In this document: in pieces, positions 1-5,484 of the stretch
How the letters are laid out: every line of letters starts with the position of its first letter
Position numbering within the stretch: the first letter of the stretch is position 1
Source of the DNA: a bacterium
GTDB lineage: Bacteria > Hydrogenedentota > Hydrogenedentia > Hydrogenedentiales > SLHB01
Length of the DNA stretch: 6,624 bases
NCBI GenBank assembly: GCA_024231375.1
Contig: JAAEQP010000221.1
Location: 1-6,624, forward strand
Reading direction: 5' to 3'
Translations under genes and position numbers: made by a program
Notes under the pieces: model-generated
What the model was told of the DNA's origin: nothing
Seen by the model: only the letters and a program-made list of their open reading frames with translations
Databases searched by the model: none

Positions 1-157
1 CCTGCGGCAGTTCAGCCTGAAGGACCAGATTCTCTATCTCCCCATTAACGACCCGCCCCGCGACGCTCAGATTCCGAATCTCATTCTCTACGGACTTATC
101 TACGCCTTCTGCGGGTACATCATGGCGTACTGGATTTTCCGCCGCAAGGAGTTCTAG
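1..157 (+). CDS. ABC-2-type transporter permease, C-terminal fragment
   Basis: This is the last 51 codons of a gene that starts before the window, read in the frame beginning at base 2 and ending at TAG 155-157. The peptide has a soluble stretch (about residues 1-26), then a hydrophobic helix of about 20 residues (about 27-46), and ends in FRRKEF. A final membrane helix followed directly by a short basic tail of this F-x-RKEF type is typical of ABC-2 family permease subunits, which form the membrane channel of ABC exporters. The family assignment rests on this tail alone, so the substrate cannot be inferred. The following TPR-protein gene starts 3 bases after the stop, and its ribosome binding site lies inside this gene's last codons, so the two are almost certainly co-transcribed. 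Another polytopic membrane protein with a similar last helix remains possible. Confidence 0.6.
   Translation, partial: LRQFSLKDQILYLPINDPPRDAQIPNLILYGLIYAFCGYIMAYWIFRRKEF
146..151 (+). promoter_or_regulatory. Shine-Dalgarno site AAGGAG for the TPR-protein gene
   Basis: AAGGAG lies within the final Lys-Glu codons of the permease gene. It is 9 bases before GTG 161 and 12 bases before ATG 164. The spacing favours GTG 161 slightly, although the adjacent ATG would change the protein by only one residue. Placing the site in the upstream coding sequence implies translational coupling. Confidence 0.6.
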
Positions 158-160
158 ACC

Positions 161-1993
161 GTGATGAAAAAGTATCCGAATCTGACCCTCGCACTCCTCC
201 TGGCCGTGTGCATCACCGCCGGATCAGTGCAGGGACGCCGGATTCACAACATGCGCGAGGCCGAACGATTCTACCGGTGGATCATCACCGCCTCGAACCA
301 GATGCGGATGACCAATCATCCTGGGTTCGCCACCCGCATTTCCGCGTCTGAAGAATACAAGGACGACGAACTGTTCGCCATGGTGTCCGATCTGGCCGAG
401 GAACAACTCGAAGCAATCCCCGTCCGCGAGGAAATCGACATCAACGACAGCGGGGAACCGTTCTCCGTCCTCGTCAGGTATACCAAACCGACCACCGCCG
501 AGGAAGAGGGCGAGGTCGGGCTTGGACTCGACACCCCCGAGCAACGCAAGCGCGACAAGGCGCTCTACGCCTTCGCCGCGAGTTCCCAAGCCGCCGACGC
601 ACGCGCCACGTTCCTGGCATGCGCCCGCGAAGGCCAGATCTCCGGCCTCGGCACCGTGCTGGACGCCACGACCTTCTACGCCAGCGACAAGAGCCCGGCC
701 AATCTGGCCACCATCTTCCTCGGATTCCGCAAGATGGCCGCCAATCTGGTGTGGCTCCAGGTCGACAAGATGTGGCACGAAGGCAAAGGGCACCGTATGC
801 TGCCCCTGATGAATTCCTGCGTGCTCCTCGACCCGAACTTCATCGATGCGTACCTCGTGGGCGCGTGGCACTTGTCCTACAACGCCACCGCCGGCAAAGA
901 ACCCACCGCTTGGGACCTCCGGTATTTTGACACCAAGCACAAGGTGTGGTCCGGGCCCATCGAGGAGTTGTACTACCAAGCCATCGACTTCCTGGAATAC
1001 GGCATTCTCAATAATCCGCGCGAATACCGGCTCCACTTCGACCTGGGCTACGCAATCTACGAAGAGAAACTCGACGACCACTACCACGCCGTCGAGCACC
1101 TCGGCGAAGCCATCAGCTACTATCACGACGTATGGGTTCCGCGCACCCTCTACCGCATCATGGGATACCATGAACAGTACGAGGACGCCATCGACGGCTG
1201 GAACCGGTACATGAAGAAGAACCCGGACACCAAGAGCGCCAACGAAGTCGCGCCCCGGTTCATCAAGATCAACCAAGGCCGCATTGGCGAACGCGACGCC
1301 GAATACGAAAGAACCCGCGCCGAAGCTGCCGAAGAACTCGCCAAGCGCGCGGCCGCCAACGGCGATGCCGCCGCCGCGAGCCAGTACGAAGCCCAAGCCC
1401 TCGATTCCCGGCAGGAATACGATCGCCTGCTTGCCGAAGCGCGCGCCATATGGGAGAACCTCCTCGTCGGGTCTGGCGGCGAAGAGACCGCTGCCGTCGC
1501 GGCGCTCGCGCGTATGGATGCCATCGACAAATGGCATAGCGGCAGGCCTACAGGCCCCGACGAAGCCATTGCCCTTCTTGAGAAGGCACGCTTCGACGCC
1601 AGCCAATTCTATTGGGAAGCCCTCGACCTCATCATCGAGATCAAGAACGACGCAGGCATACCTCTCGCTCTCACCGAAACCCTTTACGTCAACCGGAACG
1701 AGATGGCCGAGCGACATTTGGCGCTGCTTCCCAAGTCCACCATCGGACTACGGTTCGAATTTGGGGACGAGTGCTGGTATCAGTTGGGGTACGATGCAGA
1801 GGTGGCCGGCGAACCCGTTCGTCTCGCGCCCGACTCTGACGATCTGCTGAAGGCCGAACTTGAGTACCCCGAAATCGGGCGTATCGCCGACGAATTCGAC
1901 GGGCCCGTCGTGTTCCGAGCCGGCGACACCTGGTACCGCTACGACGCCCCCAAGGCCCCGGCCAATCTCCTGAGACCCGAGCCACGGGCATAG
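161..1993 (+). CDS. Exported or membrane-anchored TPR-like repeat protein (610 aa), ABC-transporter partner
   Basis: The N-terminus looks like a signal peptide or uncleaved anchor: basic MMKKYPN, then a hydrophobic run at about residues 8-20, with a possible cleavage after SVQG (25). The bulk should therefore lie outside the cytoplasm. Residues about 180-355 form helix-turn-helix units of TPR type, with recurring patterns such as LDPNFIDAYLVGAWHLSYN, NNPREYRLHFDLGYAIY and YHEQYEDAIDGWNRYMKKNP. Residues about 376-432 are Ala/Glu/Arg-rich and probably a long helix or coiled coil. The last 80 residues are less repetitive, with acidic and aromatic residues. No catalytic motif is visible. TPR arrays bind proteins, and linkage to an ABC permease suggests a scaffold or accessory role at the transporter, which is inference. 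The start is GTG 161 (ATG 164 is the next codon). A strong terminator follows, so this is the last gene of its operon. Codon use looks the same as in the neighbouring genes. Confidence 0.7.
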   Translation: MMKKYPNLTLALLLAVCITAGSVQGRRIHNMREAERFYRWIITASNQMRMTNHPGFATRISASEEYKDDELFAMVSDLAEEQLEAIPVREEIDINDSGEPFSVLVRYTKPTTAEEEGEVGLGLDTPEQRKRDKALYAFAASSQAADARATFLACAREGQISGLGTVLDATTFYASDKSPANLATIFLGFRKMAANLVWLQVDKMWHEGKGHRMLPLMNSCVLLDPNFIDAYLVGAWHLSYNATAGKEPTAWDLRYFDTKHKVWSGPIEELYYQAIDFLEYGILNNPREYRLHFDLGYAIYEEKLDDHYHAVEHLGEAISYYHDVWVPRTLYRIMGYHEQYEDAIDGWNRYMKKNPDTKSANEVAPRFIKINQGRIGERDAEYERTRAEAAEELAKRAAANGDAAAASQYEAQALDSRQEYDRLLAEARAIWENLLVGSGGEETAAVAALARMDAIDKWHSGRPTGPDEAIALLEKARFDASQFYWEALDLIIEIKNDAGIPLALTETLYVNRNEMAERHLALLPKSTIGLRFEFGDECWYQLGYDAEVAGEPVRLAPDSDDLLKAELEYPEIGRIADEFDGPVVFRAGDTWYRYDAPKAPANLLRPEPRA

Positions 1994-2011
1994 CCAACAT
2001 CGAGACCATCC

Positions 2012-2047
2012 AAGCCCGCCGCGCACCACAACGCGCGGCGGGCTTTT
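2012..2047 (+). terminator. Rho-independent terminator after the TPR-protein gene
   Basis: A perfect 13-bp stem (AAGCCCGCCGCGC at 2012-2024 pairing with GCGCGGCGGGCTT at 2033-2045) encloses an 8-base loop ACCACAAC. It is followed by a T-rich run (TTTT 2044-2047, then CC, then TTT). It lies 18 bases after the stop codon at 1993 and is oriented to end transcription of the upstream unit. This is the clearest regulatory structure in the window. Confidence 0.9.
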
Positions 2048-2070
2048 CCTTTGCCTGACTGCAAGACGGT

Positions 2071-2075
2071 GCAGT
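2071..2075. repeat. Putative target-site duplication GCAGT, left copy
   Basis: GCAGT directly abuts the left 16-base end of the MITE-like element and is identical to the pentamer abutting the right end. Five bases is short, so chance is not excluded. Confidence 0.4.
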
Positions 2076-2226
2076 GGAGTTGTTGAAGAAGCCATATGCG
2101 CACGAGAACACAAGCGAAGAACCGGGACTGTACCAAGCGGAGTCCGCCGTAGGCGGACGCAGACGGGACTGTCCCAGGTCTTTTCGCGGCCCAGGCGCGG
2201 GAGATTCAGACTTCTTCAACAGTCCC
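2076..2226. mobile_element. Probable MITE-like non-autonomous element with terminal inverted repeats
   Basis: TGTTGAAGAAG at 2081-2091 is repeated exactly in inverse orientation as CTTCTTCAACA at 2211-2221. Extending outward 5 bases gives 16-base ends GGAGTTGTTGAAGAAG and GGGACTGTTGAAGAAG (right end read as reverse complement), which match at 13 of 16 positions. The pentamer GCAGT lies immediately outside both ends (2071-2075 and 2227-2231), as expected for a 5-bp target-site duplication. The 151-bp interior encodes nothing and contains one REP-like hairpin and two internal copies of GGGACTGT, the octamer that also forms the right tip. This fits a small element mobilised in trans by a transposase elsewhere. 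The ends were chosen after seeing the pentamer, so the duplication could be chance, and no family is assigned. Confidence 0.5.
2141..2163 (+). repeat. REP-like palindrome, unit 1 (inside the MITE-like element)
   Basis: A 7-bp perfect stem (GTCCGCC 2142-2148 with GGCGGAC 2152-2158) has a 3-base GTA loop. It is preceded by A and followed by GCAGA. The outer bases AGTCC...GGACG are shared with the two palindromes at 2313-2334 and 2369-2388. No T tract follows, so it is not a standard terminator. Confidence 0.55.
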
Positions 2227-2231
2227 GCAGT
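2227..2231. repeat. Putative target-site duplication GCAGT, right copy
   Basis: GCAGT directly follows the right 16-base end of the MITE-like element and is in direct orientation relative to the left copy. Confidence 0.4.
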
Positions 2232-2312
2232 CCGTATTCAAACTCCCGGAAGAACGGCCCCCCGAGAGAGCTCACGCCGCGTTCCCTGCGTCAAAGGACT
2301 GCCGTCCGCCAC

Positions 2313-2334
2313 AGTCCGCGCAGCGGACGACAGA
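2313..2334 (+). repeat. REP-like palindrome, unit 2
   Basis: A 6-bp stem (GTCCGC 2314-2319 with GCGGAC 2323-2328) closes a GCA loop and is followed by GACAGA. It has the same orientation as units 1 and 3 and shares the AGTCC...GGACGAC frame with unit 3. The upstream bases can form competing structures, for example GGACTG at 2296-2301 with CAGTCC at 2312-2317. This suggests an overlapping or decayed palindrome. Confidence 0.55.
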
Positions 2335-2344
2335 GCGCAGCCCT

Positions 2345-2358
2345 GGGATCCTGATCCC
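2345..2358. repeat. Short palindrome GGGATC-CT-GATCCC between the REP-like units
   Basis: A 6-bp inverted repeat with a 2-base centre lies between units 2 and 3. The 2-base loop is too tight for a stable hairpin with full pairing. It may be part of the same repetitive unit or a small operator-like site; nothing else indicates its role. Confidence 0.3.
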
Positions 2359-2368
2359 CTCTCTTGGA

Positions 2369-2388
2369 AGTCCTGTAAGGACGACGGA
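2369..2388 (+). repeat. REP-like palindrome, unit 3
   Basis: A short stem AGTCC/GGAC(G) with a TGTAA loop is followed by GACGGA, parallel to GACAGA after unit 2. The loop and inner stem differ from the other units while the outer AGTCC and GGACGAC are kept. That is the pattern expected for related REP elements with compensating or drifting inner bases. Confidence 0.5.
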
Positions 2389-2437
2389 ACCTATAGCGAC
2401 CCGCGCGCGGCACGCCCCTCTATGCACATCCACGCCA

Positions 2438-2465
2438 TTGCGGCATTCGGGTCACCTGTGATAGT
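2438..2465 (+). promoter_or_regulatory. Candidate sigma70-type promoter for the zinc-ribbon/methyltransferase-kinase unit
   Basis: TTGCGG (2438-2443), a 16-base spacer and GATAGT (2460-2465) form a plausible -35/-10 pair. A TG dinucleotide (2457-2458), one base before the -10, gives an extended -10 form. The predicted start near 2472 leaves a leader of about 55 bases before ATG 2528. Four of six -10 bases match consensus, so support is moderate. It lies between the repeats and the gene, where a promoter is needed after the upstream terminator. Confidence 0.35.
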
Positions 2466-2514
2466 CTCGTAATCACCGGACAGACTGCGTTGCACACGTC
2501 TGTGAGCGCAAAAG

Positions 2515-2521
2515 GGGGGAG
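2515..2521 (+). promoter_or_regulatory. Shine-Dalgarno site GGGGGAG for the zinc-ribbon gene
   Basis: A purine run ending in GGGGGAG sits 6 bases before ATG 2528. It decides the start, since overlapping upstream starts in other frames lack any such site. Confidence 0.6.
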
Positions 2522-2527
2522 ACTGCC

Positions 2528-2950
2528 ATGTGTGAAGACCCTGCCTTTCAAAAGGATGGCCAGAACGAACTCGACACACCCCTTTGCCCAAGCTGCCTCC
2601 AATCCAACCCACCCACCGCGAGTTTCTGCGAGCACTGTGGCTGTCCCATCTCAAACATCGCCACCCATTGCCCCTTTGGACGAACACTCACTCAGGGGTG
2701 GCTCTACCGCAAGATCATCTCGGGCAGACCTCATCCAATCGCGCTTGTCGGTGTCTGGATGATCCTCGGACCGACAGCCCTCACTGTAGTACTGATGCCC
2801 ATCCTCGCGGGCAGCCACGGAGGCGACATCGCCAACTATCTCACAGGCGCCATCGTGTCCTTAACGGCTGCCTTGGTCCTCTTCAAGGTGACCAGGAACT
2901 ACTTCGCCGCCCCCGATGAAGCGACGAGGAATTCCGAGAACAGCGTCTAG
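2528..2950 (+). CDS. Zinc-ribbon protein with two predicted transmembrane helices (140 aa)
   Basis: Residues 20-37 contain CPSC and CEHC (Cys20, 23, 34, 37), a zinc-ribbon with a 10-residue spacer; Cys39 and Cys48 lie just after. Residues about 48-70 (CPFGRTLTQGWLYRKIISGR and on) are a basic and aromatic linker. Two hydrophobic helices follow, at about 70-92 and 103-120, then a short polar tail. The cytoplasmic metal-binding head on a two-helix membrane anchor resembles uncharacterised zinc-ribbon proteins of planctomycete-like genomes (recall). No enzymatic motif is seen, so the function is unknown. The start at ATG 2528 is well supported by GGGGGAG at 2515-2521, spaced 6 bases. It follows the repeat-rich gap as the first gene of its unit. 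The fusion gene downstream starts 17 bases after its stop, implying co-transcription and perhaps a shared role at the membrane. Confidence 0.7.
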   Translation: MCEDPAFQKDGQNELDTPLCPSCLQSNPPTASFCEHCGCPISNIATHCPFGRTLTQGWLYRKIISGRPHPIALVGVWMILGPTALTVVLMPILAGSHGGDIANYLTGAIVSLTAALVLFKVTRNYFAAPDEATRNSENSV

Positions 2951-2967
2951 GCGCGAACACGGATCCC

Positions 2968-4686
2968 ATGACCGTCACCGACTACGCAAAGCACTGGCAG
3001 CGAGTGTACCGGCAAGCCTACGCCGAAGGCGTGGCACATTGGCGTCCGGCACTCGCAACGCCCCGCGAGTTCATTGATTTCATGTCCTCCGGACTCGCGC
3101 CGGCACCACGGAGCCGCATTCTCGAAGCAGGATGCGGCGACGGTCTGAACTGCATCTCGCTCGCGGAACGAGGCTACCGGGTCGTCGGCGTGGACATTGT
3201 CCCCGCGGCAATCGAACACAGTCGAGAAGTGGCCAAGTCGCGTGGTACGGACGTAGCTTTCGCATGTCGGGATCTGGCCGAGGCGTTGCCCATCGACGGG
3301 CCCCCCTTCGACCTCTGGATCGACATCAAGGTACTCCATTGCCTTTGGGAAGACGCCGCCCGCGCGCAGTATCTCGCCAACGCGTTTGATGCCCTCAAAC
3401 CAGGCGGTGCCCTGTTTCTCAACTGTGGACTGGCCTTGGCGGATGTCCGCGACTACCTGCCGGGATTCTTCAGTCGACTGGACGAGACGACTCGGGCGCA
3501 GGCCATGAACTGCGACCGGACGCTCGCGCCTGAAGCGCGAACGGGCATCCGGTGCGAGACCTTGGCGCATTACTGTGGGGAGTGCGAATCGGCCGGATTC
3601 GAGGTGCTTCGCGCTGGCCGATGCGGGGGCGCGGCATCCGGTTGGGGGGCCGTCATCATCGCACGAAGATCGGCGGGGGACTCGCGCGCGTTGCCGAGCA
3701 TTCTTCCGCTGGCGGACGCGCCGCCACCACGCGTCGAAGCCCTGCCGGACGGACCACAAGGGGAGACGACATATGAACGGCACGACTGCCTGAACGTGAA
3801 GGCCCATGAATCCAACGTCTGGCGGGTGGTGGCAGACGTTGCGGACGGGACGACTGAGCGCCTCGCGAAACGCTACAACGAAGACATCGCGCCGGAACGC
3901 GTCCAGGGCGATGCTGATTTGCTTCACTTCCTTGCCGACGCGAGGCTGCCTGTTCCTGAGGTCCTATGTGTCACCCCCGAGGACCGGCTTCTCACGATCA
4001 GCTACTGCGGCGACTTGACCCTCAGCGACCTCCTCGCGGAAGGCCGTGAACCGCCGTGGCACGACATCCTTCGCCAACTCGCGCGACTCCACACCGTGCT
4101 CTCGACGGAATGGACCGGCGCACGTGATGCGTCCGAGTGGCGCTTCACACCCGAACAGCGACTCGCATGGGCCGATGCCGCGCTGGCGAACTGGCTTGAG
4201 TGGCTGGACCTTCGCTCGGACAAGGCTGGGCCCCTCCGCGAAGCCGCTCTGGATAGGGTCCAGCGCCTGGCCCGCTGCAATACGGACGCGCAGGTCATTT
4301 GGGGCGACTGCAATCCCAAGAACATCGTCATGAGCGAACAGGGCTTCCGACTCATCGACTTCCAACCCAAGCGGTCTTCCATCATGATGGACTTGGTCCT
4401 GCTTTTCACCTTCGCCGACGCACCCCACAACTACGTACCTCGCGACCTCGCGCTCAATGTCCTTCCGCACTACTTCGACGCCATCGCCCCTGACCTCATC
4501 TATCATATGAGCTGGGAGGCGTTCTCCACCTGGTACGACGATGAACTCCTGTGGCGCATCCTCGTGTATGGCAGCAGTCTCCTCCGTGGCCGCGATCAGC
4601 GTCTGGCCTGCTGGGAACCCGTCTGCCGAAAGATGGCCAGCGACCTGTTGGCGCTGACCCGCGATTCCAGTCTCTTGTCTGGCTGA
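2968..4686 (+). CDS. SAM-dependent methyltransferase fused to APH/choline-kinase-like phosphotransferase (572 aa)
   Basis: Residues 1-235 are a class I SAM methyltransferase. SAM motif I is LEAGCGDG (52-59), with Asp76 ending beta 2 (VVGVDI), an FDLWIDIKVLHCL segment (114-126) and LKPGGALFLNCG (143-154). The opening W-x-x-x-Y...W layout resembles the TehB/thiopurine-methyltransferase type. A Pro/Ala-rich linker (about 236-268) joins a kinase-like domain (about 270-565). There LAKRY holds a candidate ATP-binding Lys301, LARLHTVL (371-378) is an APH-type helix, VIWGDCNPKNIV (443-454) is the catalytic loop with Asp447 and Asn452, and LIDF (462-465) carries the metal-binding Asp464. The usual loop His is Trp445. 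Known family roles are methyl transfer from SAM and phosphoryl transfer from ATP to a small molecule. The substrate is unknown, and a two-step modification of one compound is inference. The frame is open throughout. Start ATG 2968 has only a weak GGA nearby, so coupling to the upstream gene is likely. Confidence 0.82.
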   Translation: MTVTDYAKHWQRVYRQAYAEGVAHWRPALATPREFIDFMSSGLAPAPRSRILEAGCGDGLNCISLAERGYRVVGVDIVPAAIEHSREVAKSRGTDVAFACRDLAEALPIDGPPFDLWIDIKVLHCLWEDAARAQYLANAFDALKPGGALFLNCGLALADVRDYLPGFFSRLDETTRAQAMNCDRTLAPEARTGIRCETLAHYCGECESAGFEVLRAGRCGGAASGWGAVIIARRSAGDSRALPSILPLADAPPPRVEALPDGPQGETTYERHDCLNVKAHESNVWRVVADVADGTTERLAKRYNEDIAPERVQGDADLLHFLADARLPVPEVLCVTPEDRLLTISYCGDLTLSDLLAEGREPPWHDILRQLARLHTVLSTEWTGARDASEWRFTPEQRLAWADAALANWLEWLDLRSDKAGPLREAALDRVQRLARCNTDAQVIWGDCNPKNIVMSEQGFRLIDFQPKRSSIMMDLVLLFTFADAPHNYVPRDLALNVLPHYFDAIAPDLIYHMSWEAFSTWYDDELLWRILVYGSSLLRGRDQRLACWEPVCRKMASDLLALTRDSSLLSG

Positions 4687-4712
4687 CAGCCGACAGCGCT
4701 TTCACGAAATAC

Positions 4713-4741
4713 TTGATTCCAAACCGCAAGCGCCCTATCAT
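4713..4741 (+). promoter_or_regulatory. Sigma70-like promoter ahead of yggS-pheST
   Basis: TTGATT (4713-4718) and TATCAT (4736-4741) are separated by exactly 17 bases and match consensus at 4 of 6 and 5 of 6 positions. The predicted start near 4748 leaves a leader of about 37 bases to ATG 4785. It lies in the 98-base gap after the fusion gene and supports separate transcription of the housekeeping unit. It also argues against translation starting upstream within the fusion gene. Confidence 0.55.
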
Positions 4742-4784
4742 ATGCGCTTCAAGCACTACGCGCATTTTGATGGGACAGGGTCCA

Positions 4785-5450
4785 ATGGACACGGCACGCA
4801 TCGCAACCAATCTAGCCGATACGCGGCAACGGATCGCGGATGCGGCGGCGCACGCCGGGCGGTCGGTGGGCGACATTCGGCTCGTGGCGGTAACCAAGAC
4901 GGTCGGGCTTGCGGAAGTGCAAGCATTGTACGACCTTGGGGTCCGTGACTTCGGCGAAAACCGTCTGCACGTCGCCCAGCCCAAAATCGAGGCGTTCGAT
5001 GCTGACGATGCCGTTTGGCACATGATCGGCCCGCTGCAGCGCCGCAAAGCGCGTGACGTGGCCGCCCTCTTTCAATCGGTCGACGCTGTCGACCGCGTCG
5101 AAGTGGGGGAGGCCCTCGATCAACGGTGCCAGGACCGCCCCGCGCCGCTTCCGGTGTTTGTCGAGGTGAACGTGTCCGGTGAGGAATCGAAACACGGATT
5201 CACGGCCACCGCGCTGCCGAGCGCACTGGACCGGATTCGGTCGCTTGAATATATTGAAGTCAAAGGACTTATGACCATGGCGCCCTTTGTGGACGACCCG
5301 GAGGAGGCGCGGCCCGTATTCGCGGGGCTTCGTGCCCTCGCCGAGGCCCATGGCCTGACCGAGTTGTCCATGGGCATGTCCAACGACTTCGAAATCGCTA
5401 TAGAAGAAGGCGCCACGCAGGTCCGAATCGGAAGCCTGCTGTTTGCGTAA
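4785..5450 (+). CDS. yggS: YggS/PROSC family pyridoxal-phosphate homeostasis protein (221 aa)
   Basis: This is a cytoplasmic PLP-binding protein that buffers pyridoxal phosphate and affects vitamin B6 and amino-acid balance; it has the fold of the alanine-racemase N-terminal barrel and no known catalysis. The signature stretches are LVAVTKT with PLP-lysine Lys38, DFGENR (55-60), [11 protein letters not shown] (78-88), [12 protein letters not shown] (128-139), GLMTMAP (161-167) and [17 protein letters not shown] (194-210) ending RIGSLLFA. The length is normal for the family. The frame is open back to 4551, but that extension lies inside the fusion gene and does not look like YggS. ATG 4785 gives the standard N-terminus [17 protein letters not shown], follows AGGG at 4777-4780 (spacing 4, short) and lies just downstream of a good promoter. 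ATG 4770 is an in-frame alternative adding five residues. pheS follows after 34 bases. Confidence 0.93.
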   Translation: MDTARIATNLADTRQRIADAAAHAGRSVGDIRLVAVTKTVGLAEVQALYDLGVRDFGENRLHVAQPKIEAFDADDAVWHMIGPLQRRKARDVAALFQSVDAVDRVEVGEALDQRCQDRPAPLPVFVEVNVSGEESKHGFTATALPSALDRIRSLEYIEVKGLMTMAPFVDDPEEARPVFAGLRALAEAHGLTELSMGMSNDFEIAIEEGATQVRIGSLLFA

Positions 5451-5484
5451 TCGCCGCCGTTAGGCACCATCCAAGGAACGGGGA

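Larger units (their letters stand above)
1994..2527. other. Gene-free intergenic stretch of 534 bases
   Basis: No credible gene is present. ORFs that cross this stretch run through hairpins and inverted repeats, lack protein-like composition and have no supporting ribosome binding site. In order it holds the terminator of the transporter unit (2012-2047), a MITE-like element (2076-2226), a run of palindromic repeats (2296-2388), and a promoter and leader for the zinc-ribbon gene (about 2438-2527). Nothing was recognised at 2227-2295, or at 2389-2437 apart from an alternating CG run. Confidence 0.75.

Noticed and set aside
224..1717. A 497-codon open frame on the minus strand opposite the TPR-protein gene
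   Set aside because: It mirrors a GC-rich gene whose plus strand has a signal peptide, TPR pattern, ribosome binding site and terminator. The antisense translation is Val/Gly-rich and has no recognisable domain.
2074..2472. A 132-codon plus-strand open frame across the intergenic repeats
   Set aside because: It runs through inverted repeats and hairpins, lacks a ribosome binding site, and its Arg/Ser/Pro-rich product resembles no protein family.
3761..3793. A possible internal start separating the kinase from the methyltransferase (GGGGAG then ATG 3773)
   Set aside because: That ATG is out of the kinase frame and leads to a stop within six codons. The 572-codon frame is uninterrupted, so one fused protein is the simpler reading.
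2947..3927. A 326-codon open frame on the minus strand opposite the methyltransferase domain
   Set aside because: The plus strand encodes clear SAM-binding motifs over the same bases. The antisense product is Arg-rich and motif-free.
4682..4702. A possible terminator just after the fusion gene (GCTG/CAGC and GGCT/AGCC pairings)
   Set aside because: The stems are only 4 bp and only a TTT run follows, so this is too weak to call.
4551..4784. A longer yggS reading frame beginning inside the fusion gene
   Set aside because: Most of the extension overlaps the kinase domain in another frame and lies upstream of the promoter. Standard YggS similarity starts at 4785.
5451..5484. A T-box or attenuator leader ahead of pheS
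   Set aside because: Only 34 bases separate yggS and pheS, too short for a T-box, and no hairpin with a T tract is present.
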